A stretch of 64,000 bases of DNA from an uncultured Eubacterium sp. Lineage in GTDB: Bacteria; Bacillota; Clostridia; Oscillospirales; Acutalibacteraceae. The stretch spans positions 265,364 to 329,363 of the forward strand of contig CAJTLP010000004.1 of the NCBI GenBank assembly GCA_910577195.1, read 5' to 3'. Each line of letters begins with the position of its first letter. Position 1 is the first letter of the stretch. The notes beneath the pieces are model-generated. The model made no database searches, was not told the origin of the DNA, and saw nothing but the letters and a program-made list of their open reading frames with translations. This document shows positions 58,574 to 64,000 of the stretch, one piece after another. Both the position numbers and the translations under genes were made by a program.

Positions 58574-59946
58574 TGTAACTCCCTCCTTTTCTGTTTTGTA
58601 GGTGCAAATCTTTGATGCTGTATGTTCATTTCAGCTTTTATGTTCATTTTCATTTCGTCAACATCATTTAAAATCGTGTTAGCAATTTTGATTTCTTTGC
58701 GTAACTTTGTTAATTTCTTGGTACAAACATTTCGTTCAGATTTAAGACTTGATATTTGTTCGGTATCCTTGCATCTTCTCAGTTTATTATAAATTTGATT
58801 TCGCTGATTTGTAATTATTGCAATCTGTTCCTTGTTATCACTGATAAACTGTTTAACCTTATCTGTATCATTCAAATTATATTTTGAAATCAATCTGACC
58901 TGATTAGAATACCTGTCAATCTTTCTCCAAGCCTGTTTCATTTCAGGTGATAAAGGCTTATGCTGTTTCTTTTTCGGTAAGTAACCTAACCGATAACAAT
59001 AATACAGATATAATCCTTTTAATCCTGTCACTTTTTTAACAGTTGCAAATGAACCCTTGAAAATATATTTTTCAGGTTTAATATATTTCATTTTGTTTCC
59101 TCTGTTAAACTCTTGATATGCAGGAAAAAGTGTAAAGCCGTCTTGAGTATTAATTTGTTCAACGATATTACTCCAATCATACTTTTCACCAAGTGTTTTC
59201 AGTCTTGTATTTCTGCTATCATTAACTGAACGAATTGTTGCATATTTTCTTTGTGGGTTAATATCAACAATATATCCTTTCTTTTTCATAATCCTAACAA
59301 ATTCTTTTGGTGCAGGACTGATTTTGATTGCCTCATCAATAGCAGTACGCATAAGGTTATACTTTGTAGGCTCGTTATTCTTTTCTGCAAAATACAATGT
59401 TCTGCTTGGTGCGTTCATTTGACTGTTTTCAATAACTGATAATCCATACTCTTTACAAAGTTCATCAGACAAATCTCTTAACCTTTGCATTTCTGGTTTT
59501 GAATAGTTATATTTCTTTCCGTCAAGAAATGAAACTGAATTAAAACAGAAGTGATTATGCAAGTGTTCTTTATCAAGATGTGTTGATACGATAACCTGAA
59601 ACCTGTCAGCCCACATTTGCTTTGCAAGTTTGACACCAATCTCATGACAAATCTCAGGTGTAACTTCATCAGGCTTAAAACTTTGATAACCATGCCAAGC
59701 AATATACTTGTCCTCTTTATTGAATTGCTTTTTGGTGAGTATCATTTGCTCAAGTGCAATTTCCTTTTTACAGTTGATTGCAGTAACAAACTGTTGGTTA
59801 TTTGTCTTATTCGGATTAATATCGTAACTGAACACATTTACAAAATTTTTCATATCAGAAGTTAATTTTGTTTTTTCAGGATTCTCAACATAATCAATCA
59901 AGTCGCTAAGTTGTCCTTTTATATGCCACAAACTTGTTGTTGCCAT
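58561..59946 (-). CDS. MobA/VirD2-type relaxase
   Basis: 461 residues. N-terminal relaxase domain (about 1-260) with the HUH metal motif THLDKEHLHNHFCFNSVSF (about 123-141) and the N-terminal catalytic Tyr candidates (LIDYVENPEKT). The rest is basic and helical, with coiled-coil stretches around 340-430. Nicks oriT and leads the transferred strand into recipients, using the transfer channel of another element; no secretion genes are seen here. GGAGG upstream; start and mobC-like stop overlap by one base. Confidence 0.92.
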   Translation of the reverse strand: MATTSLWHIKGQLSDLIDYVENPEKTKLTSDMKNFVNVFSYDINPNKTNNQQFVTAINCKKEIALEQMILTKKQFNKEDKYIAWHGYQSFKPDEVTPEICHEIGVKLAKQMWADRFQVIVSTHLDKEHLHNHFCFNSVSFLDGKKYNYSKPEMQRLRDLSDELCKEYGLSVIENSQMNAPSRTLYFAEKNNEPTKYNLMRTAIDEAIKISPAPKEFVRIMKKKGYIVDINPQRKYATIRSVNDSRNTRLKTLGEKYDWSNIVEQINTQDGFTLFPAYQEFNRGNKMKYIKPEKYIFKGSFATVKKVTGLKGLYLYYCYRLGYLPKKKQHKPLSPEMKQAWRKIDRYSNQVRLISKYNLNDTDKVKQFISDNKEQIAIITNQRNQIYNKLRRCKDTEQISSLKSERNVCTKKLTKLRKEIKIANTILNDVDEMKMNIKAEMNIQHQRFAPTKQKRRELQWER

Positions 59947-60248
59947 TATGCAGCCTCCTTTGACAAGAGCATTTCATTTTGGAATTCAAGTACCCATTTA
60001 TCAAGATCAATACAGGCTTGCAAGAGTTTCTCATTGCCATTTGCATTTTCCTTGATAGAATCCTGAATTGCATAGTGCTTATTCATCAGTTCCCAAAACT
60101 TTTTATCAGGCATAGGTTTTGGTGTTTTATTATTGATGAGTATGCTGACAATTTGTGATTGTGTAACACCGCAAATTTTTGCATACAGCTTCAGCCTTTG
60201 ACTATCATCATAATTCAGGCTGATACAATGTGTAAATTTTTCTTTCAA
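59946..60248 (-). CDS. MobC-like relaxosome accessory protein
   Basis: 100 residues, TTG start (60246-60248) with GGAG 8 bases upstream. N-terminal ribbon-helix-helix-like sequence (HCISLNYDDSQRLKLYAKICGVTQSQIVSILINNKTP), then helices. Position directly before the relaxase and near an oriT-like repeat supports a MobC/relaxosome role: DNA binding at oriT and helping the relaxase. Family assignment is by context more than by a clear signature. Confidence 0.75.
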   Translation of the reverse strand: MKEKFTHCISLNYDDSQRLKLYAKICGVTQSQIVSILINNKTPKPMPDKKFWELMNKHYAIQDSIKENANGNEKLLQACIDLDKWVLEFQNEMLLSKEAA

Positions 60249-60275
60249 TTCATCATCTCCATTCTTAAAAGGGTT

Positions 60276-60316
60276 TCAGGGATTTCTCCCTGATTTTTGG
60301 ATTTATATATAAATCC
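60276..60316. repeat. Adjacent hairpin and 18-base perfect palindrome upstream of mobC
   Basis: TCAGGGA/TCCCTGA (60276-60282 with 60287-60293), followed by GGATTTATATATAAATCC (60299-60316), a perfect palindrome. They lie between the mob promoter and the mobC start and may be relaxosome or autoregulator binding sites. Confidence 0.6.
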
Positions 60317-60472
60317 GATGCTCGCTAAAGTGTAGGACACACCTTTTGCCGTGTTATCTGAATGCAGTTCCTATCCCTTTTTCAGCGAAGTTATACCGCT
60401 CTATCAATAGATGTCATGGCAGTAATATATCCCATTCAGACGGTCATTCAATTTTTATTTTCGGCAATAAAA

Positions 60473-60559
60473 AAGCCGTTTACATCAGTGAGTAACACAA
60501 ACAAGCAGAGCCTTTCAGCTCCGCCTGCATAGCGTGTTTACTCACTATGTAAACGACTT
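60473..60559. other. Candidate oriT: long imperfect inverted repeat
   Basis: AAGCCGTTTACATCAGTGAG (from 60473) pairs with the region ending 60559 (ATGTAAACGACTT), about 26 positions per arm with two single-base bulges and one G-T. The loop holds a smaller GCAG/CTGC hairpin. Location upstream of mobC and relaxase on the same strand is typical for oriT. The nick site is not identifiable. Confidence 0.5.
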
Positions 60560-60670
60560 AAAATAGTCTTGAATTTATATCCTATCTCAACCGTTTTTAT
60601 TAAACAGAAGAGTAGGTTGTGATGATTTTTGCATCACTAAAACATAAACACATATTTAATTTATATCCAA

Positions 60671-60699
60671 ATATTAGCAGATAGTTTTATGTTTGTCAA
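60671..60699 (-). promoter_or_regulatory. Promoter reading toward the mob genes
   Basis: On the minus strand TTGACA (60694-60699), 17-base spacer, TAATAT (60671-60676). A near-consensus promoter. The region 60560-60670 shows no gene. Confidence 0.75.
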
Positions 60700-60713
60700 T
60701 AAAATATTTTTGA

Positions 60714-60803
60714 TCATACCAATAAATCAGCAAGTTCTTCTTGAGACATATTATTTCGTTCTCTACATTCTCTAATATTGTTAATTACTTGTTTAACATT
60801 CAT
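60714..60803 (-). pseudogene. XRE helix-turn-helix remnant, 29 codons
   Basis: ATG at 60803 behind GGAAGGATGA encodes NVKQVINNIRECRERNNMSQ then EELADLLV and a stop. This is helix 1 and the start of the HTH of an XRE repressor, cut off where the recognition helix should begin. No continuation is seen in the other frames downstream. Either a decayed regulator of the element or a very short peptide. Confidence 0.6.
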
Positions 60804-61053
60804 TTCATCCTTCCTATACTGCATAACCACACTTTACTATTTATCAGTATATATAAATTCAGATTGAACTTGAACAACAATAGCGATATCAGTAATACTA
60901 TGGCTTTATTTACTATATTTTTATTTACAAATAAAAATAATCATGCAAAAAATAACGATAGAGTATATATACCCTATCGTTATCCTTGAAAATATTCGAA
61001 TGCAAGTATAATTAATGTTTAATAACAGAATAGATTTGGGGTATTGCTCATAA
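60804..61053. other. Intergenic AT-rich stretch, no gene seen
   Basis: No credible reading frame. It contains GATAGAGTATATATACCCTATCG (a partial inverted repeat near 60957-60981: CGATAGAGTATAT and ATATACCCTATCG) that may be the terminator of the minus-strand secreted-protein gene or an operator. Otherwise nothing recognised. Confidence 0.4.
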
Positions 61054-61530
61054 TCAAACCGCTTCTATATATCCTGAAACATTACTGCCTTTTGAAAATT
61101 GAAGATAATAATAACTACTTTTATTAAGGGAATCTACTCTCCAAGATAAAGTTTTGCCTGCTTCAATACTTCTGGTTGATTGAGACCAATCAACACCAGG
61201 TTGCTGTTTTAATAATTTAACTGTGATTTTTTGATTTGAATTATTGTTTACCCAAATTCTTACAGAACTTGCACCAGTAAATGTGTAATTTGTGTACAAG
61301 TAATTATCTATACACCAACCTGAGAAAGTATACTTACCTTCCTTTGATAAGTCCCATTCTGAATTATACGGCTTGTCAATCCCAAATGTTTCAATTTTAT
61401 TATATTCAAAATAAATTGGTTGTTCGCATAACCCTATATTTTGATCAGCAGCAAATACTGTGCCCACTGAACCTAATAATGGTAATAAACAAACAAGAAA
61501 TATACTGAAAATTTTTGAAATCTTTTTCAA
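61054..61530 (-). CDS. Small secreted protein of unknown function
   Basis: 158 residues, TTG start with AAGGAGATTAAG upstream. Signal peptide (about 1-27, ending TVFA-A). Mature part is beta-rich with two Cys (GLCEQPIYFEY, SGWCIDNYLYTNYTF), and a C-terminal half (SVRIWVNNNSNQKITVKLLKQQPGVDW...GKTLSWRVDSLNKSSYYYLQFSKGSNVSGYIEAV) resembling a galactose-binding-like or jelly-roll strand pattern. No family recognised. Third of a minus-strand run of secreted or membrane genes. Confidence 0.78.
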   Translation of the reverse strand: MKKISKIFSIFLVCLLPLLGSVGTVFAADQNIGLCEQPIYFEYNKIETFGIDKPYNSEWDLSKEGKYTFSGWCIDNYLYTNYTFTGASSVRIWVNNNSNQKITVKLLKQQPGVDWSQSTRSIEAGKTLSWRVDSLNKSSYYYLQFSKGSNVSGYIEAV

Positions 61531-61562
61531 CTTAATCTCCTTTCCTAAAAAGTTAGTCTATT

Positions 61563-61964
61563 TTACTCAATAGATTGCTTTTTGCACAAAAACAAATTAG
61601 AAATATAAAATATTAAAGAAATAATAATGGATATATTACTAATATAAAAACTGAAACATAAAAATTCTGAGAAACCGCCCCATTTTATCAATAATCTTAA
61701 TGATAATAAAATTAGAATGATTAGCAAGAATATATTGCTAATATGAATATACCATTTATCTATTTTAATTATAGAAATTACATTTAATATAATAAATAAT
61801 ATAACTGATACAATTCCTATTGGAAATAAAGCAGAAAATATTAATGTACCATGTATTGATTTAAGCCCTGGTGAAGAAAACCAAGGAAAAAAAGAACCAA
61901 AAAAATAGATTGTAAAAAAAACTAATGAAACAAATTGAAGTTTTATATTGTTAATCTTTTTCAC
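61563..61964 (-). CDS. Small four-segment membrane protein
   Basis: 133 residues, GTG start (61962-61964). Four hydrophobic segments (FVSLVFFTIYFFGSFFPWF; GTLIFSALFPIGIVSVILFIILNVI; WYIHISNIFLLIILILLSLRLL; FLCFSFYISNISIIISLIFYISNLFL). No motifs recognised. Its ribosome site AGGAGAT is made by the last codons of the upstream amidase-domain gene, so the two are tightly coupled. A role as partner or immunity protein of that secreted product is possible but only inferred. Confidence 0.78.
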   Translation of the reverse strand: MKKINNIKLQFVSLVFFTIYFFGSFFPWFSSPGLKSIHGTLIFSALFPIGIVSVILFIILNVISIIKIDKWYIHISNIFLLIILILLSLRLLIKWGGFSEFLCFSFYISNISIIISLIFYISNLFLCKKQSIE

Positions 61965-61970
61965 GAATTA

Positions 61971-63107
61971 TTATCTCCTAACTATTGCATAAGTAGCACC
62001 ACTGTTTTTTTCCCAACCATTGGTATCGCTTGATGTCCAAGCATGATAATCTGATGTATGCTGAGCCACTTTATAATCTACATACCCATAGGAACCTGCT
62101 GACGAATCTCTTTTTGTAACAAAACCCATGTGATCCCAATCACCATCAGTTTTAAAGTCAAGTGTAATGAAATCTCCTGCTCGTAAATTTGCTGCAAAAG
62201 TTTTATGATTTGTAGTTTTATTAGATACACCCATATATCTCGCAAATGTATCAGCCATACTCCATGCTTGCGAATGAGTGTGCTTAGTTATCCCCAATAC
62301 TTTTGATGTTTTATGCCACCAACCTTGTGATACATTATCGTAAACTGTCTGTTTAACTCCACCATTTTCTAATATTTGAGATGTGAAGTTTGCACAATCA
62401 CCATTGCTAAAAGAATAATATGTTGGAGTATTTCTATTTGTAGCATGCTTTTCCGCATATGCAATACCCTTAGTTGTATCAAAAGATTTTACTATCGCCA
62501 AAGGCATGATACTAGAATTATTGTCAACATTATAGCTGTATAGTATTTCATTATTTTTAGATTGTACTAAACTACTTGTATAAGGCAACATCTCATATAA
62601 CTTGTCATAGATTATATTATTATTTGTATTACTTGCAGATAATAACGGAGCCGAAAAAGAGATTGACAAATTATTTTCATTAACAAATGAAATAATTTTA
62701 TCATTTTTATCTTTGTTTTCATAAATGTCAAAGAAAGACACCAAATCTCTATATTCGTCTGATGAATCAGTAATACCTTTTTCATCTATATATTTATAAA
62801 AAGCACTCCTGAAATCTTCCCAATTATCACAATTCAGTTTTTCGATATTGTAATACTCTGAAATATTGTTAATGAAATCCGCCTGAGAATCATAAATTTT
62901 CTCAATAGCAGTTTCTGGTTCTGAAAATTCAACATATAGTTTTTCATTAACGCCGAAAATAGTTGCTTTTCTTTGCGTTAATTCATCGTTCGATATAACA
63001 TATGGTGTATTTTCTTCAATACTTGTATTGGCATAAGCAGATACTATGCCTGATGATAACACGAACAGAAACATTAAGCCTGTCGCTACTAACTTTTTTA
63101 ATTTCAT
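61971..63107 (-). CDS. Secreted amidase-domain (Amidase_6-like) protein
   Basis: 378 residues. Signal peptide (about 1-26, ending VSAYA). An N-terminal region of about 200 residues with no clear family, then an Amidase_6-like domain (about 225-378): GIAYAEKHATNRNTPTYYSFSNGDCANFTSQILENGGVKQ with the probable catalytic Cys, HTHSQAWSMADTFARYMG and LRAGDFITLDFKTDGDWDHMGFVTKRD with the catalytic His. Possibly a cell-wall hydrolase or effector. GGAGATTAATCT precedes the ATG. Has its own promoter at 63208-63236. Confidence 0.88.
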   Translation of the reverse strand: MKLKKLVATGLMFLFVLSSGIVSAYANTSIEENTPYVISNDELTQRKATIFGVNEKLYVEFSEPETAIEKIYDSQADFINNISEYYNIEKLNCDNWEDFRSAFYKYIDEKGITDSSDEYRDLVSFFDIYENKDKNDKIISFVNENNLSISFSAPLLSASNTNNNIIYDKLYEMLPYTSSLVQSKNNEILYSYNVDNNSSIMPLAIVKSFDTTKGIAYAEKHATNRNTPTYYSFSNGDCANFTSQILENGGVKQTVYDNVSQGWWHKTSKVLGITKHTHSQAWSMADTFARYMGVSNKTTNHKTFAANLRAGDFITLDFKTDGDWDHMGFVTKRDSSAGSYGYVDYKVAQHTSDYHAWTSSDTNGWEKNSGATYAIVRR

Positions 63108-63207
63108 AGATTAATCTCCTTTATTAAATAAAATATTTTGAAAGTATAAATCAGTAAAACATTGGAAACACCTCTTTAGTTTAAATTTTAATAAAGCATT
63201 ATTAAAG

Positions 63208-63236
63208 AAAATATTCTCTCATATACATAGTGTCAA
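63208..63236 (-). promoter_or_regulatory. Promoter of the amidase-domain gene
   Basis: Minus strand: TTGACA (63231-63236), 17-base spacer, TATTTT (63208-63213). Confidence 0.6.
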
Positions 63237-63279
63237 TTTTAATAAAAGTGTGAGAAAATTTTTCAAAAAAAACAAAAAA

Positions 63280-63304
63280 GATGTCAGGTTTTCAGTCTGA
63301 CATC
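63280..63304 (-). terminator. Terminator of the 63320 gene
   Basis: GATGTCAG (63280-63287) pairs with CTGACATC (63297-63304); on the minus strand it runs into TTTTTTGTTTTTTTTG. Confidence 0.85.
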
Positions 63305-63319
63305 TTTTGAAATATACTT

Positions 63320-63808
63320 TTAAAATTGTAAATAACTTGTGGTCGCATCAAGTTTTTGTGTTGATAACATAGATTTTTTTGCATAGTGTGTCGCTGACAC
63401 TCTGTACTGATAACCTGATTCAACAGGAACACGCTTTGATAGTTTGTAATATTTACTATTGTTACATAAGTCACTAAATTCTTTATATTTTGACCACGAT
63501 GCACTTGAAGAGGTTCTTCTTTGAATAACTACTTTTGTAAATCCACACCTTACAACATCTGAAGATCCTTCTGTAAGTCCTGTAATTAGCAATTCACCAT
63601 TGCTTTTTGCAATTCCTAACGTATGTTTCACTATTAAACCTGATGCATATGGTTGAACAGACACCGCATATACATGTTCCAATGCTTCAAATTCTTCCTG
63701 TGTAAATTCAGCATTAAATTCTGAATTACTTGCCGCAAAAGCATAGTTTGGAGTTAAACAACATATAGTCATTAATATTGTTAAAAATACAGATAAAAGC
63801 TTTTTCAT
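63320..63808 (-). CDS. Small secreted protein of unknown function
   Basis: 162 residues. Signal peptide (about 1-26, ending NYAFAA). Mature part: an acidic stretch (EFNAEFTQEEFEALEHVYAVSVQPYA) then beta-strands (IVKHTLGIAKSNGELLITGLTEGSSDVVRCGFTKVVIQRRTSSSASWSKY...VPVESGYQYRVSATHYA) of an Fn3-like pattern common in clostridial secreted proteins. AGGAAGG supports the ATG at 63808 over an upstream in-frame start. Follows the DUF4367-like gene at the window edge by 16 bases. Confidence 0.82.
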   Translation of the reverse strand: MKKLLSVFLTILMTICCLTPNYAFAASNSEFNAEFTQEEFEALEHVYAVSVQPYASGLIVKHTLGIAKSNGELLITGLTEGSSDVVRCGFTKVVIQRRTSSSASWSKYKEFSDLCNNSKYYKLSKRVPVESGYQYRVSATHYAKKSMLSTQKLDATTSYLQF

Positions 63809-63824
63809 AAATTTTCCTTCCTGT

Positions 63825-64000
63825 CTATTTAATAGACTGTGCAAATAGTTTTGCAGTTTCAAAATCTGTTTCTAAATAGATTTCATAAATTGTAAAATTA
63901 TCTTTATAGCAAATTGTACAATTATTCTCGTGTTCAAATATTAATACATCCATTCCGTTTACTTTTATCATTTCTGCTGATAATACATCCATATCAACCA
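63825..64000 (-). CDS. DUF4367-like protein, C-terminal fragment (continues beyond window)
   Basis: 58 codons visible, no start in the window. The end (VNGMDVLIFEHENNCTICYK...FTIYEIYLETDFETAKLFAQSIK) closely parallels the C-terminus of the probable anti-sigma factor at 14952 (VNGMDVVIAYMG...TIYQISYHCGNDMESLKEGTIEFVNTL), so this is likely a DUF4367 domain protein and perhaps an anti-sigma factor in the accessory region. Stop TAG at 63825-63827. Confidence 0.7.
   Translation of the reverse strand, partial: VDMDVLSAEMIKVNGMDVLIFEHENNCTICYKDNFTIYEIYLETDFETAKLFAQSIK

Noticed and set aside
60741..60989. 82-residue plus-strand frame in the mob upstream region
   Set aside because: Antisense to the XRE remnant, low-complexity, no ribosome site.

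Overview
The window looks like a chromosomal segment of a low-GC, Gram-positive gut-type Clostridium, most likely Oscillospiraceae/Ruminococcaceae. The grounds are gene content and style rather than any database match: a T-box in front of pheST, IreB, a CtsR-McsA-McsB-ClpC operon with CtsR heptad operators, DUF4364, RqcH, frequent TTG/GTG starts behind strong GGAGG sites, and secreted enzymes carrying repeated cell-surface domains.

From 1 to about 48.6 kb the sequence is compact housekeeping core. In order: an aldo/keto reductase cut by the window edge, ireB, T-box plus pheS-pheT, an alpha/beta hydrolase, an aminotransferase/TIM-barrel/EamA-transporter run, nrdR with its own NrdR-type boxes, a GH2 beta-galactosidase followed by acpS and the NAD(P)HX repair gene, an ECF sigma/anti-sigma pair, an RluA enzyme, pyk-GNAT-mltG, a structured leader with infC-rpmI-rplT (infC apparently starts at ATC), a GH25 lysozyme facing an XRE repressor across two matched palindromic operators, trmK-Nif3-rqcH-ispD-ispF and a secreted transglutaminase-like protein. 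Then come a 44-residue Cys/Gly-rich mini-protein, ctsR-mcsA-mcsB-clpC, a GH16 enzyme with a membrane-anchored phosphoesterase/beta-propeller protein, three small unknown genes, an M16 peptidase pair, and lgt-folD-cinA(C)-pspC.

From 48.6 kb to the right edge the sequence becomes visibly more AT-rich and accessory. It opens with a tRNA-Thr(CGT) fragment lacking its T-arm and, 63 bases on, a complete tRNA-Thr(CGT). Next is a 144-base three-way-junction RNA fold followed by mutually exclusive antiterminator and terminator hairpins. This orphan riboswitch-like leader sits directly in front of two very large secreted proteins: a beta-solenoid-like adhesin, and a GLUG/Ig-like/cohesin-like protein. 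The second protein looks cut short where a Tn4451-like mobilizable element begins, with a large serine recombinase, a TnpW-like protein, a relaxase, a MobC-like protein and an oriT-like inverted repeat. Beyond that lies a cassette of small secreted and membrane proteins with an amidase-domain protein, running off the window.

The strongest candidate for something undescribed is the 48952-49145 leader with the two surface proteins it appears to control. Other leads are the paired operators of the lysozyme gene, the Cys-rich mini-protein, the 161-base identical tract shared by the lysozyme and transglutaminase genes, and the secreted cassette at the right end. All functional names rest on motifs read by eye; no similarity search was run.
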